Assembly (NCBI GenBank): GCA_963829965.1
Contig: CAWHLK010000024.1
Span: 1-64,000 of the forward strand
Length of the DNA stretch: 64,000 nt
Direction: 5' to 3'
DNA from: DASXZH01 sp963829965
GTDB taxonomy: Bacteria > Armatimonadota > Fimbriimonadia > Fimbriimonadales > Fimbriimonadaceae
Part shown: positions 52,554-63,139 of the stretch, piece after piece
Layout: each line of letters opens with the position of its first letter
How positions within the stretch are numbered: the first letter of the stretch is position 1
The notes under the pieces: generated by a model
Seen by the model: only the letters and a program-made list of their open reading frames with translations
Databases searched by the model: none
What the model was told of the DNA's origin: nothing
Made by a program: the position numbers and the translations under genes

Positions 52554-55500
52554 CTAAGGAGTCAGGGTTATCGCTGCGCTCCCAAAGGTATTCCCCATGC
52601 TAGCCGTAATCGTCGCCTGCGTGCTGGTCCTTACTGCCTTCGTTTTGATCAGGAACGAATAGTGGGTTGAACCAGCAGGAATCGTTACGCTGGACGGAAC
52701 CACCACGTCGACGCTGCTGCTGCTCACGGAAACAACTGCACCCGCAGGCGCGGCGCCGTTAAGCGTTACCGTCGCTTCCAGATCGGTTCCACCGGTTACC
52801 GAGGCTGGCGTGACGCTGAAGCTTACGATGGCCGAAGGCACGATCGTCAACGTTGTGGTCACGGTGCTGCTGCCAAGGGTCGCCTAAATTGTCCGCTTGG
52901 GTAGAACTGCTGACTCCTCGTGTTCGGATGAGGAATGAGTAGGAGGTATCACCAGGGCCAATGCTCGCAGTGGCGGGAACCGGGGCAGCCGCGTTGTTAG
53001 AACTGAGGTTGACGGTTGCCACGTTGCTTGTCGGATGAACCAGCGTCACCTTGGCCTGAACGACAGCTCCCGCGATCACTGAGTTCGGCGTGACCGAGAT
53101 CCCCTGCAAGCCGGAAGGCATGACTGAAAAAGTCGCGGTTTGGGAGACGGTCCCGGTTGTACCGGTGACCGTGACCGGCGTGGAGGAGCCAACAACGCTC
53201 GTCTTCAAACCGATCCACATTGATTTCGCCCCTGCAGGGACCGTCACCGACGTAGGCACGGTTACTGCAACACTGTTCGAGCTTAGGGACACCACGTCTC
53301 CCGAAGGTCCTGCGGGGCCATTCAAAATGACTTGAATTTCAGCAAGCACACCAGCCTGTACACTGGGAGGCGCAGTAAGGTTCGAGATCGTTGCGGGAAC
53401 CACATAAATGAACGCGTACATGCCCCCAACTGTGATCCTTACCCAAACTTTACTGCTGACAGCCGAGGTTTTCAAGGCAAAATTGTAGGTTGTCATTCCA
53501 GCCGGAACGGTCACCGTGGTAGGCTGAACCGCGCTGCTGTTGGTCGTGACGCTGACGGCCAAACCACCGCTAGGCGCAGGGCCATCGAGCGTGACGCTCG
53601 CCTGTATATTGGACCCACCGGTTACGGACTGAGTGGCAAGGATAACCGAAGCGACCGTGGCAGGCAGAACCGAGACAGTCGTATTCTGGGATGAGCTCCC
53701 CAGAGTGGCTGTCACCTGCTCATTAGTGTTGGCGCTAACCGTTGATGTGGGCGCGGTAAATGTCATCGTATTCGATCCGGCGGGAACGAGAACGGAAGAG
53801 GGCAAGCTGACGGGGCCTGAGCCGGAAAGGGAAACCAGGTCGCCCGAAGCGCCGGCCGGCGTATCCAGGGTCACAATGAACGTCGCATCCGAACCGCCGA
53901 CCACTGAGCTTGCCGTACTGCTAAGGGAAATAACGTTGGCCGCGGTCGCAGTAAAGGTTGAGCCTTGGTACGACGTGTCCTGAACCGCCACACTTGAGCT
54001 TGATGAGATCAACAAGGGCTGTGGTGCACCGGCGAGAGTCCCGCTGAAGGTACAGACCACGGGGGCGGAGCTCAGAGGGCCGCTGGTGCATGTGACGTTG
54101 CCCGCGCCAATGGTCGAAAGGGACTGGAGTGCAGCTTGAACATCGGTCGCGCTCGCGTTATAGGCGATAGGCGCGGTGGTTTGGCCGCTAAATGTGAGAG
54201 TGAAAGTTCCGCTCGACAGCTGGCAAGTTACGTCTTGCTGATCTGCTAAGCCGGGAACGCCTGCGGTTACCCATTCTGTTGCCGCAGAGCTAACCGAGGT
54301 TGTTGGCACCGTAAAGGTCGCGGAGGTGGAGCCGCCGGGGATGAACACCGACGTGGGCACCGTGAAAGGTCCCGAACCTGCAAGGGTTACCGTAATCCCG
54401 ACGGGTCCGGGGTCGGTGCTTACGTCTACCGTTCCCGTGGCGGATGTTCCGCCCTCCACGCTTGCTGGATTAAACGATACGCCGTCCACGTAAATGTTGC
54501 CGATGTTCAGGTTCGTGATGGCGGTCGTTGAACCGTAAGTTGCGACTATATTTTCGCTGCTTGAGCTGAGAGTGGGAGACGTCGAAAGTTGGAATGTGCC
54601 TTGGTTTGCGCCCGCTGAGATCGTTATGGATGCTGGAAGCGTTACGGGCCCAGTTCCCGAAATTGTAACAGTTGCGCCCGATGGGCCCGCGGCGGGAGAA
54701 ATCGTCACCGTACAGATAGTCGAGTTTCCGCCCACAAGGGTAGAAGGCGAAAGAGAAACGGATGTCACCGCAGGAGGCGCCAGAACTACCGTCGTCTCCC
54801 AGTTGGTTGCTACCATCGTGCAGCCCGAAAAACCGGTAGGGGTGTTACGTTCGCCTGCTCCGTTGTCCCCCCAGTTGGTGAGCGTCCCGTTTGAAAGAAG
54901 AACCTGGGAAGATTGCTCCCCCGCGCCAACCTGGACCACACCTTTGATCCCATTAGGCACCCTGTTTCCGCTGTTCCCTCCCCAAGAAACCACTGTCCCT
55001 CCCGAACTCAATGCAAGTCCGTGAACGGCGCCTGCCGAGATTGCGGCAATGGTGCTTTCCGCTCCGGCCGCCACAGTTGTCTGCCCCTCATTGCTATTTC
55101 CCCAAGCAACGACGCTTCCATCGTCCTTCAAGGCGAGCATAAAGTCCATCCCCGCAGAGATTGACTTAACGCCTGCGAGACCATTAGGAATCGTGGTTTG
55201 CCCCAAGAAGCCTATGCCCCACTCCACGAGCGTCCCGTCGTCCAGCAGTGCAGCACTATATTGGCTTCCTGCAGAGATCGCTTTCACACCGGTTAATCCG
55301 GACGGGATAGTGGTTTCTCCGAAGCTGTTATCGCCCCACCCAACAACGGTACCGTTATCCAGGAGGGCCAGACAATGCGATGCTCCCGCCGCGATGGCGC
55401 TAACGCCACTTAGTCCAGCCGGAACGCTGGTTTCTCCGGACGCGTCAGAGCCCTGGGCGGCAACGGTGCCGTTCGAGAGCAGCTCAATAGTAAACCCATT

Positions 55501-56508
55501 TCCTTCGGCTACCGATTTCACCGAGTTCAAGGCAGGAATGCTTGCCTGGCCGCTAGCGTTGGAACCCCAGGCAACGGCCGACTGGTCGCCGACGATCGCA
55601 ATCGTTTCAAAGTACCCCGCCGATACCGAGGTGACGCCGTATAGATTCCCGGGCACCGTTGCCTGCCCTTGTGCGTTTTCGCCCCATTCCACAACGGTGC
55701 CATCCGATTTCAACGCTCCGAACATGCTGTTGGCGTTCGCGAAGATGGAAACCACGCTGCTAAGGCCAGTAGGAATGATTGTCTCTCCGAAGGTGTTATC
55801 TCCCCAAGCAACAAGGGTCCCGTTTGACAAGAGAGCCAAAGAGGCGTCTTGCGCGGCGGCAACAGCGACGACGCCGGTGAGCCCGGACGGCACGTCCGCT
55901 TGCCCGTTATCATCGTTTCCCCATGCAACAACCGTTCCGTCCGATTTGAGCGCCAAAGCCGTATCGCCTTCGGCCGATATGGCGATGACGCTGCTCAGTC
56001 CATTCGGGATCGTCGCTTCTCCGAAAGTGTTGTCACCCCACGCTACCACGGTTCCATCGTCTTTCAAGGCCATGGAAAAGTTCTGGCCTGCCACAACGTC
56101 GATTACGTTGGTCAGGCCAGTGGGAACCGAGGCTTGCCCGTTTCCGTTATTGCCCCAAGCTACGACCGTTCCATTGTCCTTCAGGGCGAGGCCGGTAAAA
56201 GTGCTGCAAGAAATCTGCGTGTAGTCCGAGCCCGTTGGAACTTGCGTTACAATGCCGAAGCCGTTGTCAAGCCCATAGGCGGCAAGGGTACCATTGGTAT
56301 AGAGGACAATCGTTGCATGCCCCCCAACCGCAACTTGCTTGGCGTTCGTTTGGCCCGAAGGCCCTGAAATCGAACCAGACGAATCCAGTCCCCAGCCGGT
56401 TACCTGCCCGCAGGTAACGCCGCATAACGAGAGCAGCCCGACTACGGAAAGAACCAAGTGTCCCAATCCGCGCGCTAAAGCTCTATTTGTGTTCACGTCC
56501 ATCGCCAT
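52554..56508 (-). CDS. Exported RCC1-repeat and Ig-like-repeat protein, one frameshift
   Basis: ATG 56508, preceded by GGAAGGGAAG, starts a signal peptide (LVLSVVGLLSLCGVTCG). Residues about 25-600 are tandem RCC1-type blades of 39 residues, for example GTVVAWGDNTFGEATIPNGL followed by the SVIAISAEGDTALALKSD half. The rest consists of about seven Ig-like repeats of about 90 residues, each with VTGGS...V.L..PAP.GG and VPAG..TY.F.IKT. The frame breaks near 52,880, and the last repeat continues to 52554 (TFGSAAITLTP). A surface display or adhesion role is likely. The preceding gene ends with the same C-terminal repeat. Confidence 0.75.
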
Positions 56509-56519
56509 CTTCCCTTCCT

Positions 56520-58368
56520 TCATGGGGTCACCGTCACATTCGCGGTTCCGAACGTGTTGCCCAGTTTCGCGGTGATCGTCGCCGGCGCACTGCCCGCCAC
56601 TGCGGTTGTTTTGATCGCGAACGAGTAATGGTTCGCGCCTGCGGGAACCGTGATAGTCGCAGGAACCAATATATTGGCGCTGGTGCTGCTGAGTGAAACC
56701 ACTGCCCCACCCGGCGGGGCCAAACCGTTAAGGGTCACTACTGCCTCAACGCTCGTTCCTCCCTTAACCGAGCCGGGCGTAACGCTGACACTCGCGATGC
56801 CCACTGGGTTGATCGTCAGCTTCGTAGTCGCGTTTGCTGAGCCAACGCTTGCGGTAAGAGTCACGGATACAGAGCTCGTCACACCTTGAGTTTTGATCAG
56901 GAACGAGTAGGAACTGGCACCCGCGATGACGTTCACCGAAGCAGGAACCGGAGCGGCGGCGTTGCTGCTCGAAAGGTTCACGGTTGTTCCGCCCGTTCCG
57001 GCCGGACTCCCAAGTGTCACTGTGGTCTCAACCGATGCGCCTCCCGTCACCGCATCCGGTGTCGCCGAAATGCCGGTCACTGCAGCAGCGGTCACCGTAA
57101 GACTCGCGGTCTTGGACACCGCTCCCGTGGTAGCCGTTAAGGTCGCTTTGGTAGTTGACGTCACCTTCGAAGTTTTGGCGAGAAACCACATCGTGCTTGC
57201 CCCTGAAGGAATGGTGACCGAAGCGGGCAAGATCACGGCCCCATTGCTGGAGGAGAGTGTCACCACGTCGCCGGAGGGACCTGCCATGCCTGAAATCCCG
57301 ACTTGTACTTCCGCATTGGCGCCTCCCATGACGTTCGGAACCGCGCAAACGAGACTGGAAACGGTAGCCGGCAAAATTTGGAGCTTCGCAGTAGCCTGCG
57401 GTGGGATTGGCCTTTTTGCGTTATTGTTATTAACGTAAATCGAGGCTGATAGGGTTGCCGTGGTGCTAGAAGAGACAGCCGAGGTCTTCACGAGGAAGGA
57501 GTATGTGGTCGCTCCGCTTGGGATATAGATATAACCCGGAACGGTCGCCGATCCGTTATCCGAAGAAAGGGCAATCTCCAATTCTCCAACCGGGGCCGGC
57601 CCAGATAGAGTAATCGTGGCCTGTACGTTTGAGCCGCCGGTCGCCGTCGACTGTCCCAGTGAAAGCGTCGAAATACTCACCGGGAAAATATCTAGAACTG
57701 TGCTTGAGCTGGATGAGCCAAGGTGTGCCGCAACTTCGTCGAAATTCCTCATAATACGGCGAATACGTTAAGACCGTGAAGGATAAGGTCTGCCGGCCGG
57801 CGGGAACCGTAACCGACGCCGGCAAATTGAACGACCCAAATCCGTCCAACGTAACCACGTCACCCGAAGGACCGGCTGGGGAATCCAAAGTCACAGTGAA
57901 GATCGCGCTCTGGCCCCCAATCACCGATGTTGGGTTACAGGAAAATGCGGTGATTTGTGCGGGCGTTGTGGTGAAGCTCGCGTTCAGAACGCATCGTCAT
58001 TTACCGTAACCTGACCTGGGCCGACGCTTACCGCTCCCGAAATTAGCGGCTCTACCCCGATCGCTAAACTGCCACCAAAAGTGCATGCAATGGTTTCCGA
58101 TCCTAGCGGTCCCACCTGAGCACGTGACGCTGCCCCCGACCCCTCCAATGCTCGACAGGGCATTAAGGGCTGTCTGCACTTGGGAAGCGGTGGCGTTGTA
58201 GGCCAGCGATGAAGTGGTCTGACCGTTGAACGTGAAAGATACGGTTCCGCTCGTAGCGCCGGACTCGGTGATCACTTGTGTGTCGGATGCCCCTGAAATA
58301 CTGGCTGAAACCGTTTCCGTTGCATTGGAACTCACGGCAGAGGTGCTGACCGAGAACGTCGTGGATGT
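56520..58368 (-). pseudogene. Ig-like repeat protein, N-terminus lost at an assembly joint, frameshifted
   Basis: The frames TTFSVSTSAVSSNATETVSA (from 58,368), SAIFTVTLDSPAGPSGDVVTL (about 57,900-57,760) and VSISTLSLGQSTATGGSNVQA (57,750-56,520) join by at least two frameshifts. Together they make four to six Ig-like repeats ending TFGTANVTVTP. It is a paralog of the C-terminal half of the downstream RCC1-Ig protein, and its stop overlaps an upstream ATG of that gene. The true N-terminus is missing, because the sequence right of about 58,370 belongs to an unrelated gene. Confidence 0.65.
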
Positions 58369-58482
58369 CTTACTTTGTTGGCGATCGAGAACCCAGGTCC
58401 CGGAGAAGTCCGGAAGATCCGCGGCCGTCAGAAACCCGAGCGGCAACAGAACCAGAAAAGTCCCACAGATACGCGCGCGCAT
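58369..58482 (-). CDS. N-terminal fragment of an exported protein, cut by an assembly joint
   Basis: ATG 58482 opens RARICGTFLVLLPLGFLTAA, a signal peptide, followed by DLPDFSGTWVLDRQQSK. This FSGTW-LD opening is common in acidobacterial exported proteins. The reading frame then fuses without a stop into the Ig-like repeats of the left segment, which do not belong to this family. The fragment is thus truncated at its 3' side. Confidence 0.55.
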
Positions 58483-58564
58483 GATACTCGGCCTAATTAT
58501 AACCGGGGGCCGACCGATCCCCGATGCCAAGCGGCCCGCGGCGATGCCCTGCCATAATGCCCAT

Positions 58565-59873
58565 ATGCAGGAAGTGAACGTGGGCATTGTCGGCCTGGGC
58601 AACGTCGGCTCGGGCACGCTTGCCATCCTGGCGGAAAACGCCGAACAGATCGCGCTGAAGCTCGGGTTCCGGCTGAAAGTGGCGGCGGTCTGCAGCCGCT
58701 CGGTGAGCGGCCAAGTCCATTCCGGCAATCGCTCGGCCCGGTTTTCCGGACCGCCGACTGGCGCGAAGTAGTGGCGCATCCCGAAGTGGATATCGTGGCG
58801 GAACTGGTGGGCGGCACCACCGTCGCCGCCGAGATCGTGAATGCGGCCATCGCCAATCGAAAATCCGTGGTGACCGCCAACAAGGAACTGATGGCCGCGT
58901 GCGGGCCGGAGATCTGGGACCGCGCCATTCACGCCGGCATCAATGTCGCCATGGAGGCCAGCGTGGCCGGCGGCATTCCCATCCATGCGGTGCTGCGCGA
59001 GGGCATCTCGGGCGACCGCATCACGGCCCTCTACGGCATCCTGAACGGCACCTGCAACTACATCCTCACGGAGATGGAAAAGCGCGGCGCGCCGCTCGAA
59101 ACGGTGCTGGCGGAGGCGCAGCAACTGGGCTATGCGGAAGCCGATCCCAGCGCCGATATCGACGGCATCGACGCGCGCTCCAAACTGGCGATCCTGGCGG
59201 CCCTGGCATTCGGCGAAAAGATCACGCCGTCCGATATTTTCATGGAGGGCATTCGCCGCATCTCGCCGCTCGATTTCCGTTACGCGCACCAGTTGGGGCA
59301 CACCATCCGGCTGATCTGCGCGGCGCGCCAGACGCCGGAGGGGCTGATTCTGTCCGTGCGCCCGGCGCTGATTCCCGCAGACCACCATTCTGGCGGGCGT
59401 GCAGGGCGCCTACAACGCGGTTTGGGTGAAGGGCGCTTACGGCGAGGACACGTTCTATTACGGGCGCGGCGCGGGTCGCTGCCCACCGGCGTCGCGGTGG
59501 TCAGCGACCTGATGCGCGTGGCGCGCGAAATTCGCAGCGGCAGCCCGGAGCGCGTCTCTCCCTTCGCGCACGAGCGGCTGGGCGAGTATACAGCCCGTGT
59601 CGGTGGTCTTGCAAACGCGCGCCTATTATCTGCGCTTCCGGGTCAAAGACCGGCCGGGCATCCTGGCCGGGCTGTCGGGCATCCTGGCGGCGAAACACAT
59701 CAGCCTGGAAGCCGTCCTGCAGTTGCCGCACCGGAACCAAGCGCGATCTGCCGTTCGTCATCACCGTCGAACCCACCTACGAACACGCGATTCGCGAGGC
59801 CGTCGCGCAGATGGCCCAGCTCGACTTCCTGCTGGAACCGCCGCTGGCCTTGCCCATGGAGACCGCCCTATGA
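58565..59873 (+). pseudogene. hom: Homoserine dehydrogenase with about six frameshifts
   Basis: Hom reduces aspartate semialdehyde to homoserine. The N-terminus VNVGIVGLGNVGSGTLAIL is the NAD(P) site. Later segments are ADWREVVAHPEVDIVAELVGG, SVVTANKELMA, GGIPIHAVLREG, LNGTCNYILTEME, GYAEADPSADIDGIDARSKL, and an ACT domain (YYLRFRVKDRPGILAGLSGIL) ending METAL. Frame changes occur near 58,709, 58,740, 59,385, 59,465, 59,592 and 59,740. Every piece is well conserved, so low-quality consensus is more likely than a true pseudogene. Confidence 0.85.
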
Positions 59874-59876
59874 GAG

Positions 59877-60542
59877 ATGAAGCCGATCGTCGTACTAGTT
59901 TTGTCCTGCCCGGCCCTCTGGGCCCAGGTGGCCGCCGAAGCCAACACGCGCTACCAGACCGCCGAAGGCCGCAAAGCGGTGGCAGCGGGCTTGGCCAGCC
60001 CCGGACGCGATGCCACCGAACGGCCTCAGGAATTGGTCGATTCCATGGCCCTCAAGCCAGGCATGACCGTGGCGGACATCGGAACAGGCGTGGGCTACAT
60101 GCTTCCGTATCTCAGCCGTGCCGTCGGGCCGGCGGGACATGTGGTGGCCGAAGACATTTTCGCCGATTTCCTGGATGCCGCCCGCAAGCATGCCCGGGAG
60201 GACCACCTCGCCAATGTGTCGTTGGTCAAGGGCACCGAGGCCGATCCGCATCTGGCGGACGACAGCGTCGATGTCATCCTGGCGCTCGACTCGTACCATC
60301 ACTACAACTATCCCGAAAAGATGTTGGCGGCCTTCTCCCAGGCCCTGCGCGACGGCGGACGGCTGATCATCGTCGAATACTACAAGCGCCCCAATGCTAT
60401 GAAAGGCGGCGATGCCGTGAAGCACATTCGGCTCGACGAACCCGACCTGGTCCGCGAGGTCGAGAAGAACGGCTTCCGCAAGATCTCCGAACACGAGCAC
60501 ATCAAGGACAGCCAGTACATGGCCGTCTTCGTCAGGCGGTAA
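59877..60542 (+). CDS. Exported-type SAM-dependent methyltransferase, 221 aa
   Basis: An N-terminal hydrophobic segment (PIVVLVLSCPALWAQVAA) suggests a signal peptide, unusual for a methyltransferase but frequent in acidobacterial and planctomycete homologs. The SAM site is GMTVADIGTGVGYMLPYLSRAV, with acidic VVAEDI and the motif DSVDVILALDSYHHYNYPEKML, then LIIVEYYKRP. The substrate is unknown. It starts three bases after the hom stop and converges on the next gene with a two-base gap. Confidence 0.8.
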   Translation: MKPIVVLVLSCPALWAQVAAEANTRYQTAEGRKAVAAGLASPGRDATERPQELVDSMALKPGMTVADIGTGVGYMLPYLSRAVGPAGHVVAEDIFADFLDAARKHAREDHLANVSLVKGTEADPHLADDSVDVILALDSYHHYNYPEKMLAAFSQALRDGGRLIIVEYYKRPNAMKGGDAVKHIRLDEPDLVREVEKNGFRKISEHEHIKDSQYMAVFVRR

Positions 60543-60544
60543 CT

Positions 60545-61053
60545 TTAGCGGGCCGCCAGGTCCTGCAGGAAGATGGCGCGCGCCTGTTTGTACTCTTCGG
60601 GCAGCATCGGTCCCAGTTTGGCGCTCTGGCCGGCGGACTCGGCTTCCTCCGCGAAGGTGACCGCCAACGACTGAAAAGCCAGCAAGCAAACCTCTACCAA
60701 ATCGTTGCCATACGATTCCGCAGCGTCGATCACGCGGTTGGCATTCTCCAGAATGCCTTCCGCTGTCCGCACCCGGGCGGCTGTCTCCGCGACGATCCCC
60801 GGATACCGGGTGAGCGTGACATGCGGTCCAAAGGCGGCGGCCACGGTTGCCCAGCGGTCCAGCACCGTCAGGGCGCCATAGCGGTGGCGGTCGAGCGACA
60901 TCTCGTAAGCAAACGCCGCTCCCTTCCGGATCCAGTCAGTTTCCTCAGGAACATCGCGGCGGAATTCAACTCACCGGTGAGGCTGTCGACGAACGCGCTC
61001 ACGCATCCCAGGAATTGGTGTTCGGTGAGATTGGTGTAACGGGTGATTTGCAC
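60545..61053 (-). pseudogene. Hypothetical helical protein, one frameshift
   Basis: The N-terminal frame (MQITRYTNLTEHQFLGCVSA) and the second frame (DWIRKGAAFAYEMSLDRHRYG, then ANRVIDAAESYGNDLVEVCLLAFQ) join by one frameshift near 60,935. The product would be about 170 residues, mostly helical. The family is not recognised. It follows the small gene at 61059 on the same strand by five bases, so both probably belong to one operon. Confidence 0.5.
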
Positions 61054-61058
61054 GGCGA

Positions 61059-61337
61059 TCAGGCGCTGTGGTCGCCCAGCGCGCGCTCGATTTCCGGCGG
61101 CTCCAGTTTCTCGCCGCTGTTCAGGCGCTCCAGGCAGGATTCGATGATCTGCTTGGCTTCGTCCTTGCGGTAGTTTTTGATGAAACCGTCGTAATAGTGC
61201 TCGCCGTTCAGGGCGTGGTTGATCTCGGTTTCCTTGTTGTGGTCTTGCAATTCGGTGAAGTAGACAACCCGATATTTGCCGGAATACTGCGTTTCCCGGT
61301 AGATCTCGAACATCACTTTGTCGGACTCAAAAGCCAT
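61059..61337 (-). CDS. Hypothetical protein, 92 aa
   Basis: The family is not recognised. The protein begins MAFESDKVMFEIYRETQYSG, a beta-hairpin-like start, then YRVVYFTELQDHNKETEINHALNGEHYYDGFI and an amphipathic C-terminal helix (DEAKQIIESCLERLNSG). It is compact, acidic and cytoplasmic, and is the upstream member of a two-gene unit. Confidence 0.55.
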   Translation of the reverse strand: MAFESDKVMFEIYRETQYSGKYRVVYFTELQDHNKETEINHALNGEHYYDGFIKNYRKDEAKQIIESCLERLNSGEKLEPPEIERALGDHSA

Positions 61338-61694
61338 ATCTAAAGTTAACCAGGCAGCGTATTCTTCAGCCTTGGAAACTGCCCCCTCCGCTCTACTGTA
61401 CCAAACCGCCGAACCGGCCGGCTTGCAACCTCCCGACGAAAAGGCAGTTAGGCCGCACCTGTCTCTATTTTCAACACTTTACAACGAAAGGTTAACAGTT
61501 AACCCAACTTATCCATTGAGAAGATTGATTCAGACATTTGGGAGGTGGTTTTGTATCAGAAGAGGCTGCGCTATGTAGCGGAATTTATGCCGGTTGCGGG
61601 TGGATTAATTTCCTTGCAGGAACGAGCGAAAACTGCTCAGATGGGAGTTTCCACTACAGCCTGATGGTTCCAGCCCACGCAGACGATAAGGGTA
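61338..61694. other. Gene-free region
   Basis: No credible gene, tRNA or strong terminator is seen in these 357 bases between two divergent genes. Base composition is more AT-rich than the flanks (TTTTCAACACTTTACAACG, then TTAACAGTTAACCC). It may hold a promoter for the gene at 61695, or hide another joint. Confidence 0.4.
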
Positions 61695-63132
61695 ATGAGA
61701 CGAAGAAACAGTCTGAGGCACTTACTTAGAGCCGGCAGTTATCTCTTGGCCATTGTGGGAGTGTTGTGTGTCTTCCCGTCGATTGTGACTGCGCAAGCTC
61801 CTCCGGTACCGACTTCCTATCAGGATCTCTACACCGAACTCGACAACTACCTGATTAACTTCAACGCCACCTTGCCGCCGGCTCTCAGTCCGCCGTATCC
61901 AGCGCTGATGTCCGGCGCCTTGATGTCCGCCAACGGCAATGTCGGCCCCGGAATGATCGGGAGCCTTACCAGTCCCACCAGCGCGACGCTCTCGACCTCC
62001 AGCGGCACCCAATTGCAGCTCAATGCCCTGAAGGCCATGGGAGTGCAAGCCATCACCGTCGAGGTCGGCTTCCCCATACTCTACCAGCCGTTCCTCACGA
62101 GTCAGGGACAGACTTATTCCTACTTTGTGAATTACTACACGGCCGTGGCCAACGCAATCCACGCCGCGGGTTTGAAGTTGATCGTCGAGAACGACACGCT
62201 GCTGGTCGGCGACGACCTTGCGGGCTGGGATGTCGCGCCCTTCTATGCGACTCTGAATTGGACTCAGTATCAGCAGGCACGAGCCGCCATGGCAGTCACG
62301 GTGGCCCAGGTGATGCAGCCCGACTATCTGGTCGTCATAGAAGAGCCTGACACGGAAGCCGCCAATACCCGTCAGACCAATGTCAATACCTCCAGCGGCG
62401 ACACGGCCATGCTCGGTCAGATCCTCACCGCCCTGCAGACCGCCGGAGTGACCAACGTGAAAGTGGGGGCCGGTGTGGGCAGTTGGCTGTCGAGCTACCA
62501 GAGTTTCATCTCAGGATTCCTCACCCAGCCGATCGATTTTATCGATTTTCACATTTACCCCATCAATGACAGCTTCCTGCCTAACGCAATGCAGATTGTC
62601 GCTATGGCCACCGCGGCAGGAAAACCCGTCAGTATGACCGAAGCCTGGATGCACAAAGAGCGTGACACCGAAGTGAACGTCTTGTCGGCCGATCAAGTCA
62701 GGGCTCGCGATCCTTTTAGCTTCTGGGCCCCTCTCGATGCCTATTTTTTGCAGTCCATGCAGAACCTGGCCGCGACAACTCAGATGGTGTTCTTCGATAC
62801 CTTCGGAACCGATTATTTCTTTGCCTATCTTCCCTACAGTGACGCACTCGACAGTTCACCACCCGCCGTGGTCCAGAGCCAGGAGAACGCGGCCCTCCAG
62901 CTAGCCAACCAGACTGCCGGCTTCACCAGCACGGGAATCAGCTACTACAACTCGATCGTCATCCCGGCCGATACCATGGCTCCGACGGCCCCCACAGGAG
63001 TGAGCGCCGTATCCGGAAATCCCACGAGCGCGAATGTCGCCTTTAATTTTGCCACCGACAACATTGGTGTGGCAGGCTACAACGTCTACCGGGCGCTACC
63101 GGGTGGCAACCCCGCACTCGCGGGCACCACGG
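61695..63132 (+). CDS. Exported TIM-barrel-like glycosidase-type protein with FN3 domain, 3'-truncated
   Basis: A signal peptide (YLLAIVGVLCVFPSIVTAQA) precedes a barrel-like domain with LNALKAMGVQAITVEVGFP, LVVIEEPDTEAANT (acidic catalytic-type pair), QPIDFIDFHIYPIND and GKPVSMTEAWMHKE, typical of clan-A glycoside hydrolases. After the barrel comes DTMAPTAPTGVSAVSGNPTS, a fibronectin type III domain (to NVYRALPGGNPALAGTT). There the protein-like sequence stops at about 63,132, where the frame runs into an unrelated serS gene. The substrate is unknown. Confidence 0.65.
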
Positions 63133-63139
63133 CTTTTAA

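Noticed and set aside
54913..56417. Long plus-strand frames opposite the RCC1-Ig gene
   Set aside because: Their regular spacing follows the 117-bp DNA period of the RCC1 repeats; they are shadows.
57997..59388. A 463-codon minus-strand protein
   Set aside because: It joins the shadow of hom, an unrelated signal peptide and the Ig-like repeats across an apparent assembly joint; it is not one protein.
61540..61690. A cyclic-di-GMP riboswitch before the glycosidase-type gene
   Set aside because: A GNRA-like and G-rich pattern is present, but the conserved GEMM core does not fit.
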